From CAZEJK01 sp964512045 (lineage in GTDB: Bacteria; Acidobacteriota; Thermoanaerobaculia; Thermoanaerobaculales; Sulfomarinibacteraceae), in assembly GCA_964512045.1 (NCBI GenBank), contig CAZEJK010000034.1:1-32118 (forward strand): 32,118 nucleotides of DNA, written 5' to 3'. How positions within the stretch are numbered: the first letter of the stretch is position 1; each line of letters starts with the position of its first letter. This document shows positions 16,500 through 26,297 of this stretch, one piece after another. The notes under the pieces were generated by a model that was not told the origin of the DNA, searched no databases, and saw only the letters and a program-made list of their open reading frames with translations. A program made the translations under genes and the position numbers.

Positions 16500-17242
16500 G
16501 CCTGGTCTCCGACGCACTCCGCAAGGCGCGCCAGGAGGCTGCCGAGCGCGAGGCCGCGCGGCGTGGGATGGCGCCACCTACTCAGCTCGCTCCGCGGAGC
16601 ACGACTGGACGGTTCGGGTCCGGGCTGATTCTCGGGGCGGTCATCGCGGTCGTGGCTGCAGCCGGTGGAGCGATGACGGTGTGGTGGTTGCTGTCGATGG
16701 GCCCTGCGCCGGGTCACGCCGGCGATGCTGCGACCGCGGTTGTCACTGACGCTGCCGAGCCGGTGTCGGCAGCCGAGGTTCCGTTCTCCTCGACGGCGGG
16801 TCCGGAGGACGCGCCGGGAGCTCGCGAGGAGACCGAGCACGGCGCCGCCGCCGAGGCCGCGGTGTCGCGGCCCGTGGCGCATACCCTTGCGCCGGCAGCA
16901 TCAGAGATTGCAGTGGAGGATGCTCACGCTCCGCCGGCAACCCAGGATGCTCCGGCTCCTCGGAGCGAGCGCAGCCAGCCGGAGGACCCGGAGAGTGCCA
17001 ACGTTGAGGAGATCGAAGAGACGACCGATGGCCCGCGCGAGTTCGTGCTCGACGCCGATCTCGGGTACGCCAGGCTGAGCCTCGGGTACGTCGTGTTCCG
17101 TGCGTCGGACCCGTACGCGGAGATCAACGGCCGGCTCGTCCACGAGGGCTGGCGGATCGAGGGGTTCGTCGTCGAGGAGATCACCGCCAACACCGTCCGC
17201 CTGAGGGATGAGCGCGGCGAGCTGATTCTGCGCGCCCGGTAG
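16496..17242 (+). CDS. GspB/ExeB-like type II secretion assembly protein
   Basis: This 248-residue inner-membrane protein starts MSLVSDALRKARQEAAEREAAR, resembling the GspB N-terminal SYILDALRK motif. It has one membrane helix (about 42-67), a long Ala/Pro/Glu-rich periplasmic linker (about 70-180), and a C-terminal GspB-type beta domain (about 190-248) with LGYVVFRASDPYAEINGRLV and HEGWRIEGFVVEEITANTV. In the family this domain binds secretin subunits. The start ATG overlaps the ATPase stop codon, so the two are translationally coupled, as expected for an ExeA-ExeB pair. The same reading frame stays open far upstream through the ATPase gene, but that part has no coding signal of its own. Confidence 0.85.
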   Translation: MSLVSDALRKARQEAAEREAARRGMAPPTQLAPRSTTGRFGSGLILGAVIAVVAAAGGAMTVWWLLSMGPAPGHAGDAATAVVTDAAEPVSAAEVPFSSTAGPEDAPGAREETEHGAAAEAAVSRPVAHTLAPAASEIAVEDAHAPPATQDAPAPRSERSQPEDPESANVEEIEETTDGPREFVLDADLGYARLSLGYVVFRASDPYAEINGRLVHEGWRIEGFVVEEITANTVRLRDERGELILRAR

Positions 17243-17350
17243 GGCTCACGGGGCGCTCGATCCCGCCGGCAGAGCATCAGTGTTGGATCTTCAATGACTC
17301 GCGACTCAAGTACCCAACATCTTCGAAGATACGACAGCTGCGCCGGGAGC

Positions 17351-17380
17351 CGAGGGCCGGGATCCGGCTGTCGCCTGCGG
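17351..17380 (-). repeat. GC-rich palindromic repeat, partial copy
   Basis: Bases 17355-17373 are an exact 19-bp inverted match to 32069-32087 (GGCCGGGATCCGGCTGTCG here). The core GCCGG-gat-CCGGC forms a small hairpin. It lies between the GspB-like and SLC12-like genes, as expected for a REP-type intergenic repeat. Confidence 0.6.
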
Positions 17381-17405
17381 CGTCGTCGCTTCTGCGAGCG
17401 AAAGA

Positions 17406-17419
17406 GGGTGGGTGGGGGC
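17406..17419 (+). repeat. G-rich 14-mer shared with 15637-15650
   Basis: GGGTGGGTGGGGGC is identical to the element before the ExeA-like gene. Both are preceded, 51-55 bp upstream, by CGAGGGCCGGGA (15586-15597 and 17351-17362), and both lie within about 35 bp of a start codon. They may be related promoter-proximal repeats. Confidence 0.45.
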
Positions 17420-17427
17420 GTTGCACT

Positions 17428-19647
17428 ATGATGGACCGCATGGCTCACGAGGAGACCGGTGCGGCGGCCCCGGCTCCGAGGTTCGGGACGTTCCTCGGGG
17501 TGTACACGCCCAGCGTTCTGACGATCCTCGGCCTGATCATGTACCTCCGGTTCGGCTGGGTGGTCGGCAACGTCGGCCTCCCGTTGACCCTCGTCATGGT
17601 GCTGATGGCCAGCTCGATTACCTTCGTGACTGCGCTGAGTGCCTCGGCGGTAGCCACGAACATGCGCGTCGGTGTCGGCGGCGAGTACTACATGATCTCG
17701 CGCAGCCTCGGCCTCGAGCTCGGCGGGGCGATCGGGATTCCGTTGTTCCTCTGCCGGACGCTGTCGATCACCTTCTACAGCTTCGGCCTGTCCGAGTCGA
17801 TCCTGCAGTTCTGGCACGGTCCCCTGCCACCAGGCGCCGCGCAGTGGCTGACAGCCTTCATCATCGTGGTGATCACGGCGGTGTCCGGCAAGAGCGCGTC
17901 CGTTGCGCTCAAGCTGCAGATCCCGATCATGATCGCAGTGGGGCTGTCGCTAGTCGCCCTGATAGTGGGGGTGTTCACCGTTGATCTGCGAAGCCCTGAG
18001 ATGACGCCGTCGTATCGGACGGCGCCGGCGGGCTTCTGGTACGTGTTTGCCGTGTTCTTCCCGGCTGTGACGGGCTTTGCGGCCGGCATCGGGATGAGTG
18101 GCGACCTCAAGGACCCGCGGCGTGCGATCCCGCGTGGAACCCTCCTGGCGGTGGCCACCGGCACGCTGACCTACCTGCTGGTGCCGGTGCTGTTGTCGGT
18201 GAACGGACGTCTTTCACCCGAGGAGCTGGCCACAAGCCAAGTGGTGTGGATCGAGATCGCGGTGCTCGGCGCCTGGCTGGTGTACCCCGGGTTGTGGGGT
18301 GCGATTCTGTCATCGGCGTTCGGGAGCGCGTTGGGTGGACCTCGGGTCCTGCAGGCGCTGGCCCAGGATGGGCTCGCTCCGAGTGTGCTCGGTCGTCTGT
18401 CGCGAACCGGTCAGCCGACCATTGCCACCTGGGCTTCGGGAGCGATCGCCGTGGCGGCCGTGGCTCTCGGTGGGCTGAACGCCGTTGCGCAGTTCGTGAC
18501 AATCCTGTTTCTCACGCTGTACGTCATGATCAATCTCTCGGCGGCCCTCGAGCAGCTCGTGCGCGATCCGTCGTACCGGCCGACGATCCGCGTGCCGTGG
18601 CCGATTTCGCTGATGGGGTCGCTCGGCGCGGTGGTCGTGATGTTCCTGATCTCCCCGTTGGCGTGTGTGGCCGCCGTCGTGCTCGAGGCGGCGCTCTACC
18701 TTTTCCTGCGGCAGCGGTCCTTGCACGAGCGTTGGGGAGACGTCCGTGCGGGGGTGTGGCACGCAGTGGCACGTTTCTCACTTTTGCAGCTCCGCCGCCA
18801 GCGACGCGATCCACGCAACTGGCGACCGCGCATCCTGCTACTGGTAGGCGATACGGCGAAGCGGATCGGTCTTGTGCGACTCGCCAACTGGTTTAACCAG
18901 AACCGTGGTGTGGTCATCGCGTGCCGCCTGGCGACCGGCGATCTCACGTCGGAGGAGTGGGACACCGCCTCCATGCAGAAGGCGATCGACCGTGACGTCG
19001 AGGCCGAGGGGCTGGTGGCGTTCTCGCAGGTCAGCGTGGTGCCCGACTTCGAGGCTGGACTGATCGGTTTGGCCCAGGCGGCGGGAATCGCCGGGATGGA
19101 GGCGAACACGGTGATGTTCGGCTGGCCGAGCAAGCAGCAGAGGCTGGCGTCGCAGCTCAGGATCATGCGCGCCATTTCACGCTCCGGTAAGAGCACGATC
19201 ATCGCCCGGCTGAACTGGGCCCACGAGCCGGGCCAGCAGAAGCGGATCGACGTCTGGTGGGGTGGCCGGCAGCGCAACGGAGATCTGATGCTTCTGCTGG
19301 CGTACCTGCTCAGCCTGAACCCGGAGTGGAGCGATGCGGTTCTGCGGGTGCGCTCGATTGCCACGAGCGAGGACGAGCGCCAGGAGCAGATTGCGGGTCT
19401 CGCCGAGCTGATCCCCGAGGTACGGATTCCCGCGGAGACCTCGGTGATCGTCAAGCCCCCGGAGCGTTCCGTCGCGGAGCTGATCCACGAGCAGAGCCAC
19501 TCTGCCGATGCGGTGTTCCTCGGAATGATGGAGCCGGCACCTGGAGAAGAGGACGAGTACGCCGAACGTCTTGCTGAGCTGGCGTCCGGCTTGCGGACGA
19601 CGATCTTCGTGCGCAACGCCGGCGAGTTCGCGGGTCAGCTGATCTGA
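17428..19647 (+). CDS. SLC12-like cation-chloride cotransporter / amino acid permease family protein
   Basis: The 739-residue membrane protein belongs to the APC superfamily and resembles SLC12 (Na-K-Cl type) transporters. It begins with FGTFLGVYTPSVLTILGLIMYLRFGWVVG, then GVGGEYYMISRSLGLELGGAIGIPLFLC, typical of helices 1-3, with about 12 membrane helices to residue 430. A soluble C-terminal domain (about 460-739) carries RIDVWWGGRQRNGDLMLLLAYLL, matching the SLC12 C-terminal domain, and ends in a USP-like fold. Bacterial members may move amino acids, polyamines or K-Cl; the substrate cannot be called. Three in-frame ATGs (17428, 17431, 17440) are possible starts, none with a clear ribosome-binding site. 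Its stop overlaps the next start by one base. Confidence 0.87.
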   Translation: MMDRMAHEETGAAAPAPRFGTFLGVYTPSVLTILGLIMYLRFGWVVGNVGLPLTLVMVLMASSITFVTALSASAVATNMRVGVGGEYYMISRSLGLELGGAIGIPLFLCRTLSITFYSFGLSESILQFWHGPLPPGAAQWLTAFIIVVITAVSGKSASVALKLQIPIMIAVGLSLVALIVGVFTVDLRSPEMTPSYRTAPAGFWYVFAVFFPAVTGFAAGIGMSGDLKDPRRAIPRGTLLAVATGTLTYLLVPVLLSVNGRLSPEELATSQVVWIEIAVLGAWLVYPGLWGAILSSAFGSALGGPRVLQALAQDGLAPSVLGRLSRTGQPTIATWASGAIAVAAVALGGLNAVAQFVTILFLTLYVMINLSAALEQLVRDPSYRPTIRVPWPISLMGSLGAVVVMFLISPLACVAAVVLEAALYLFLRQRSLHERWGDVRAGVWHAVARFSLLQLRRQRRDPRNWRPRILLLVGDTAKRIGLVRLANWFNQNRGVVIACRLATGDLTSEEWDTASMQKAIDRDVEAEGLVAFSQVSVVPDFEAGLIGLAQAAGIAGMEANTVMFGWPSKQQRLASQLRIMRAISRSGKSTIIARLNWAHEPGQQKRIDVWWGGRQRNGDLMLLLAYLLSLNPEWSDAVLRVRSIATSEDERQEQIAGLAELIPEVRIPAETSVIVKPPERSVAELIHEQSHSADAVFLGMMEPAPGEEDEYAERLAELASGLRTTIFVRNAGEFAGQLI

Positions 19648-20597
19648 TGCGATCTTCGGGAAGCGTTGTACTCGTGATGCCCGGGCGTGAGCAGGATGCC
19701 CGGCGAGTCATCGAGGTCTGGAGCGATGTCGCACCAGAGCTCGACGCAACGATCTGGTCTGGACAGGGCCCTGTGCAAGGGAAGGACGCCGTGGCGGCTG
19801 TGGTATGGAACCATCCGCACGGGAGCCTGACCTGCTTGCCGCGGCTGCGTGGCATCGTGTCGTATGGAGCCGGGGTCGATCGTCTGCTGATGGATCCTCT
19901 GTTGCCGCATGGAGTCGCGATCGGCCGGACCGTGGATACCCATTTGCAGCACGATCTCGCTCAGTACGTGGCGCTGGCGCTGCTGGCGTGGCGACGCGGG
20001 TGGCGCTGGCTTCTCGAGGCGCAGCAGGAGCAGCGGTGGGCGCCACGCGGCTACCGGCGCTCGGGTACAGTGGCTCTCCTGGGCCTCGGAGTGCTCGGGC
20101 GCGCTGTTGCAGAACGGCTGACTCAGGCGGGTCTGGGCCCCGTCATTGGCTGGTCGCGGCGCCGGCACGAGATTGCGGGAGTCGAGTCGCTGACCGGTCT
20201 CGAGGGTCTCCTCGAGGCAGTGGGACGGGCCGATGAGGTCGTCTGCTGCCTCCCCCTCACCCGGGCCACGATCGGGATCCTGAATCGTCGGCTGTTCGCT
20301 GCGATGCGACCTGGGACCTACCTGATCAACGTTGGCCGCGGTGAGCACCTGGTCGAGGAGGATCTTGTCGAAGCCCTCGACGCCGGTCGCCTCGGCGGTG
20401 CATGTCTGGATGTGTTCAGGCGCGAGCCGTTGCCGACGGGACATCCGTTCTGGAGCGACGCCCGGATCACGGTGACGCCACACATCGCCAGCTTGACGGA
20501 CCCCGGGTCCGTCGCCTCACAGCTCGCCGAAAGCGTTCGTCGGATTGCCGCTGGCCAGCCGGCGGTCTACCCCGTGGATCCGGATCGCGGGTACTGA
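19647..20597 (+). CDS. D-2-hydroxyacid dehydrogenase, GhrA-like
   Basis: This 316-residue NAD(P)-dependent enzyme resembles glyoxylate/hydroxypyruvate reductase A. It has the nucleotide-binding motif G146-L-G148-V-L-G151, the substrate Arg231 in NVGRGEH, Glu260 in RREPLP and the catalytic His279 in TPHIAS. These enzymes reduce 2-oxo acids such as glyoxylate or hydroxypyruvate to D-hydroxy acids. The ATG uses the last base of the transporter stop codon (TGATG), so the two are translationally coupled. That raises the possibility that the transporter imports or exports an organic or amino acid handled by this enzyme, which is inference. The exact substrate is not readable. Confidence 0.9.
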   Translation: MRSSGSVVLVMPGREQDARRVIEVWSDVAPELDATIWSGQGPVQGKDAVAAVVWNHPHGSLTCLPRLRGIVSYGAGVDRLLMDPLLPHGVAIGRTVDTHLQHDLAQYVALALLAWRRGWRWLLEAQQEQRWAPRGYRRSGTVALLGLGVLGRAVAERLTQAGLGPVIGWSRRRHEIAGVESLTGLEGLLEAVGRADEVVCCLPLTRATIGILNRRLFAAMRPGTYLINVGRGEHLVEEDLVEALDAGRLGGACLDVFRREPLPTGHPFWSDARITVTPHIASLTDPGSVASQLAESVRRIAAGQPAVYPVDPDRGY

Positions 20598-20708
20598 CTC
20601 CTGCTTCGCGGCGCCGGAGCCTTGGTGTGTGTCGGGAGTACAGCTGGGTTGCAGATCCCCACGCGAGTGGTTGGATCGAGCACTGTTCTGAGAGATCTGT
20701 GAGTGAGC

Positions 20709-20714
20709 TACACT
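20709..20714 (+). promoter_or_regulatory. Possible -10 box of the diguanylate cyclase gene
   Basis: TACACT (20709-20714) lies 16 nt before the ATG at 20731. TTCTGA (20686-20691) is 17 bp upstream but matches the -35 consensus at only three positions, so the promoter is weakly supported. Confidence 0.3.
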
Positions 20715-20730
20715 GGAGCTGAGTTGAGAC

Positions 20731-22329
20731 ATGATGCGTGCTTCTGAGGCAGCAGCCGTGCCGCAGGTCCATGCTCAGGCTGCCCGCCTGTCGCAGTGGA
20801 CTGGGGTCTTTCTCGATCCAGAGCTCGAGCAGCGCTACCGGGAGGTTACCCGGGAGAGTCGGCTCGAGCGGATCCGGATCATCGCCGGCTTCGGTGCGCT
20901 GTTCTACCTTGCCGGTACGGCCGTTGACGTGCTCCTTGTGGGATCGCTGCAGCTGCTGGCGGTGTTGCTCGTCATCCGGTTGGTTGTGGCTGCCGCGTTG
21001 GCGCTGACTGCTGTGAGTGTGGTGCGGCTGGGGGCTCGGGTCGAGCGCTGGATGCTACCGCTCGTCCTGCTCGTGGCGGTGTCGACCTCGTTGATCATTG
21101 CGCTCAGCCCGGATGAGCTGATGGCCCACGCCCTGACGGTCGTGGTGCTGCTGCTGGTGATCTACATGTTCGTGCCGTTGCCGACCTTCCAGGCGATGTT
21201 GGGTTCTGGAGCGCTGAGCATCGGGTTCGTGGTGACCGGGTGCCTGCGCACCAGGGTGCCGGACAATGAGCTGGTCCTGGTCCTGCTGTACCTGCTGCTG
21301 GGGAACGTCTTGGGGGCATTGGCCAACCGGGATCTCCGCAGCGGCCGGCGAAGGGAGTTCGCCACCGTCGAGGCGCAGCGGCGGGCCCTGACCGAGCTGG
21401 AGCAGGAGATGCAGGCTCGTCGGCATGCCGAGCAGGCACTGGTCGAGAGTGAGTTGCGCTACCGGAGCCTGGTCGAGCTTTCCCCGTACGGTATTGTCGT
21501 CCACCGAGAAGGCGAGGTGGTGTATGTCAACCCCACCGGCTTGCGCCTGCTCGCGGCGCCGATGCCCGAGACCGTGCTCGGCAGGCCGGTGTTCGACATG
21601 ATCAGCTCTGACCACTGGGACATGATCCGGGCTCGGATGGCGCAGCTCTTCAGAGGTGAGGTCGAGGCGTTGCCAGCGGCGGAGTTCGATGCGCAGTGCC
21701 TGGATGGAACGGTTCGCCGGTGCGAGGTGGTTTCCGGGCTTGTCCCGTTCGACGGTGAGGTCGCGATTCAGAGTGTGATTCAGGATGTGTCCGAGCGCCG
21801 ACGTTTGCTGGACGAGCTGCGCCGGCTCGCGATCACCGATCCGCTCACCGGAATCTCGAACCGTCGACAGTTCTTCGAAACCATCGAGCGCGAGTGGACC
21901 AGGGCGCGTCGTCACGGTCGGAACCTGACGGTGGCCATGCTCGATCTGGACGACTTCAAGAGCGTCAACGACCAGCACGGCCACGCAGCTGGTGATCAGG
22001 CGTTGGTGGGTTTCGTCCGGATCGCCCAGCGAGTGTTGCGCAGCTCGGACTTCATGGCACGGATCGGTGGGGAGGAGTTTGGTCTCGTTCTACCTGAGAC
22101 GGATCTCGAGGGCGGGCAGGACCTGGCCGAGCGGTTGCGACTGGCGGTGGACTCGACGCCCGTGGAGAGCGCAGCGGGGCTCCTGCATCTGACCGCATCG
22201 ATCGGTGTCGCGCAGTGCCGGCTCGATTCCGAGCATCCGGACGATGCCATCCGCCGGGCCGACGATGCCCTGCTCCTCGCCAAGCGTTCCGGACGGAACA
22301 CGATCCGGCTTGCGGAGGCTGGTACTTAG
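20731..22329 (+). CDS. Membrane-bound PAS-GGDEF diguanylate cyclase
   Basis: The 532-residue protein makes the second messenger c-di-GMP from two GTP. About six membrane helices (48-198) form an input module, followed by a basic/acidic coiled coil (about 203-240), a PAS domain (about 240-355) and a GGDEF domain (about 365-530). The active-site motif is intact as GGEEF (446-450), as are the metal site LDLDDFKSVND and the substrate motif DQHGHAAGD. The inhibitory I-site RxxD is present as RSSD (437-440), so product feedback inhibition is likely. ATGATG gives two possible starts. No EAL domain is present. It stands alone between the GhrA-like and VWA genes. Confidence 0.93.
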   Translation: MMRASEAAAVPQVHAQAARLSQWTGVFLDPELEQRYREVTRESRLERIRIIAGFGALFYLAGTAVDVLLVGSLQLLAVLLVIRLVVAAALALTAVSVVRLGARVERWMLPLVLLVAVSTSLIIALSPDELMAHALTVVVLLLVIYMFVPLPTFQAMLGSGALSIGFVVTGCLRTRVPDNELVLVLLYLLLGNVLGALANRDLRSGRRREFATVEAQRRALTELEQEMQARRHAEQALVESELRYRSLVELSPYGIVVHREGEVVYVNPTGLRLLAAPMPETVLGRPVFDMISSDHWDMIRARMAQLFRGEVEALPAAEFDAQCLDGTVRRCEVVSGLVPFDGEVAIQSVIQDVSERRRLLDELRRLAITDPLTGISNRRQFFETIEREWTRARRHGRNLTVAMLDLDDFKSVNDQHGHAAGDQALVGFVRIAQRVLRSSDFMARIGGEEFGLVLPETDLEGGQDLAERLRLAVDSTPVESAAGLLHLTASIGVAQCRLDSEHPDDAIRRADDALLLAKRSGRNTIRLAEAGT

Positions 22330-22509
22330 GGCCCGGCGCCTCCGGAGAGCTGATGTGCTTGCAGCTCGCGGCCGAGTTGGCAGCTCGAGCACTGCCGATG
22401 CAACACGCTCACGGAGCAGGCTCTGGGCAGGGTCGCAGAGTCGTCCGGTGAATGCGGAGGAAGTAGCAACCGTTGTCTGTTGCGAGCGGTTCGGGAACGG
22501 AGGCACGGT

Positions 22510-23967
22510 ATGCGACAGCGACTCGGTGTATGGGTTCTGCTTGCGGGTGTCAGCACGGCGGTGAGTGCTGCTGCCTGGATGGTGGCGATGCGGGTGGAGG
22601 TCCATTCTGTGCAGGCGGTCGGCGAGCGGACTCGGATGGTGCTGACCGCGCACGTGGCTCCGGAGGACCGTTCTCGGATCGGTCCAAACGGCTGGCTGGA
22701 CGTGGAGATCCGGTCGGATGGACAGGTGGTCCAGCGTGCTTCTGGGCCCGCGTCGCTGGCAGCGGGCGGAGCGGCTCAGCTTGAGGTGGTGTGGCCGCCT
22801 GGTACCTACCAGCTGTGGGTGCGCCTCGAGGGGGTGGAGTCCGGAGAGGTCGGTGTGTGGCAAGGACCCGTGGAGGTGCCAGAGCTGGCTCGAGAGCTCC
22901 CGACGCCCACCCCTCCTGAGCCTGCCTCCTCGCCGACTGTCCCGCCAGTGAAGCCGGCCGTACCGTCTGATCGGCCGGCGGCAGCGCAACCGCGCGTGAC
23001 CCCGACCCCCACCGCGCCACAGGCGACCCCTACGCTCTCCGAGGCAGCGCCCGCGCCGACCGTTGTGCAGCGGGCAGCACCTGCTCCGGAGCCGACGCCG
23101 ACCGGTGGACCCGTGCACGCGCCGACGGTGGTGCTCGATCCGTCGCCGGTTGCGGCGGAGGGGCTCTTAGGCCAGTGGGCGCAGCGAGCCCCTGGCCTGC
23201 GGGACATGACGGTGCTCGTGCTCGACTCGAGCAGACCCGTTCCTGGCCTCGCTGCAGCCGGGTTCGATGTGCGGGTCGACGGCGACTCGGTCCAGGCGAG
23301 AGCGGGAGACCGGAGCTCGGCGCCGGTGCATCTCGTCCTCGCTGTGGATCTGTCACAGTCGATGGCTGGCGAGCTGCTCGACGTGCGTCGGGTCCTGTCC
23401 CGCCTGGCTGTACGAGCACAGGCGCCGGGAGGTGAGACGGCGGTGCTCACGGCGGATCCGAGCCCGCGCGTTGCCGCCGAGTGGGGCGCCACGCCGGAGA
23501 CGGTGATGGAGGTGTTGACGACTGCCGGCGACCCCCAGGCTGGAGACCTCGCAGGTTTGGTGGTGGCGGCTTTGGAGGCACTGGATGATCGTCGAGGCCG
23601 ACGGTTCGTCGTGCTCGTGACGGATGGTGGCGCCACCTCGACGAGCGACGGCTGGCGCGAGGCGGAGGCTGCGGCGCGTACCGTCGGGGCGGCGATCCTG
23701 CAGGTCCGATTTCCGAGCGACGAGGGGAGCCGGCGAGAGCAGCGGATGCTCACCGAGCTTTCGGAGGTCACCGGCGGCAAGAGCTACGTGGCGTCCAATA
23801 CCGATGTGCTCGAGCTGGCGGTGGAGCACTTCGCGACGTTGATCTCAGGAAGCTACGTCCTCGCTGTTCCCGTTCCAGCTGGTCGGGACCCGGTGCGGGT
23901 CAAGGTGGACACCGAGGCGCGCGGTCTGGAGGTCCTGGCCCCGAGGTTCATTGGTCCTGGTTCCTGA
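22510..23967 (+). CDS. Secreted or membrane-anchored VWA-domain protein with Pro/Thr-rich linker
   Basis: The 485-residue protein has an N-terminal signal or anchor (about 7-27), a strand-rich domain (about 28-123), a long Pro/Thr/Ala-rich linker (about 130-205) and a von Willebrand factor A domain (about 230-455). The metal-dependent adhesion motif is present as DLSQS (280-284) with a second acidic site in TDGG (371-374). VWA domains bind protein partners through a divalent ion, so a role in cell-surface adhesion or complex assembly is plausible. The open frame extends to 22480. I chose the ATG at 22510 because GGAGG lies upstream. The linker style resembles that of the triple-repeat protein at 1238-2656. 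Function is unknown. Confidence 0.8.
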   Translation: MRQRLGVWVLLAGVSTAVSAAAWMVAMRVEVHSVQAVGERTRMVLTAHVAPEDRSRIGPNGWLDVEIRSDGQVVQRASGPASLAAGGAAQLEVVWPPGTYQLWVRLEGVESGEVGVWQGPVEVPELARELPTPTPPEPASSPTVPPVKPAVPSDRPAAAQPRVTPTPTAPQATPTLSEAAPAPTVVQRAAPAPEPTPTGGPVHAPTVVLDPSPVAAEGLLGQWAQRAPGLRDMTVLVLDSSRPVPGLAAAGFDVRVDGDSVQARAGDRSSAPVHLVLAVDLSQSMAGELLDVRRVLSRLAVRAQAPGGETAVLTADPSPRVAAEWGATPETVMEVLTTAGDPQAGDLAGLVVAALEALDDRRGRRFVVLVTDGGATSTSDGWREAEAAARTVGAAILQVRFPSDEGSRREQRMLTELSEVTGGKSYVASNTDVLELAVEHFATLISGSYVLAVPVPAGRDPVRVKVDTEARGLEVLAPRFIGPGS

Positions 23968-24045
23968 GGTTCGCGGAAAGCGCAGACGTTCGCTTCGGGC
24001 CCGCGGTCGCGTTGGAGGCAACAGTCCATCAGTCGGATCCCCCGG

Positions 24046-26097
<2,052 letters not shown>

Positions 26098-26297
26098 GAT
26101 CTCTCCAGTCGCCGTGCGGGTCGTCGAGTGGGGTGTCCGGTGGTGAGGCCGACCGCCGATCTGGTCGCGTGGCCTCTCGGGTCCTTCAGGGTAACAGACC
26201 GCTGCCTTCGCTTCCCATGGAGGCGTGTTCACAGTTGACTGTGTGCGGAACGGACACGTCAGCGAGCTGCTCGAGCCTGTGCAGCTCCACTATCCAG
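26098..26297. promoter_or_regulatory. Divergent region between amylosucrase and glycosyltransferase genes, with palindrome
   Basis: These 200 bp must hold promoters for both genes. A perfect dyad with arms CACAGT (26230-26235) and ACTGTG (26238-26243) around TG is the main feature. It contains TTGACT (26235-26240), a possible -35 on the plus strand, but no good -10 follows at 16-18 bp. It might be an operator. Confidence 0.4.

Larger units (their letters stand above)
17243..17427. other. Intergenic region with palindromes before the SLC12-type gene
   Basis: The 185-bp gap contains TGTTGG (17281-17286) paired with CCAACA (17314-17319) around a 27-nt loop, a perfect 12-bp palindrome ATCTTCGAAGAT (17319-17330), a GC-rich repeat copy (17351-17380) and a G-rich 14-mer (17406-17419). 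The first hairpin could terminate the ATPase-GspB transcript. No small gene is evident. Confidence 0.45.

Noticed and set aside
15668..17242. Plus-strand open frame of 524 codons as one protein
   Set aside because: Only the last 248 codons (from 16496) encode a recognisable protein. The upstream part is a shadow of the ExeA-like ATPase in another frame.
17410..17425. Sigma-54-like promoter before the SLC12-type gene (GG ... TTGCA)
   Set aside because: The GG match is trivial in a G-rich tract and the -24 box lacks the TGGCAC pattern.
18757..18773. Two TGGCACG sites resembling sigma-54 -24 boxes
   Set aside because: They lie inside the transporter coding sequence and neither has TTGC at the correct distance.
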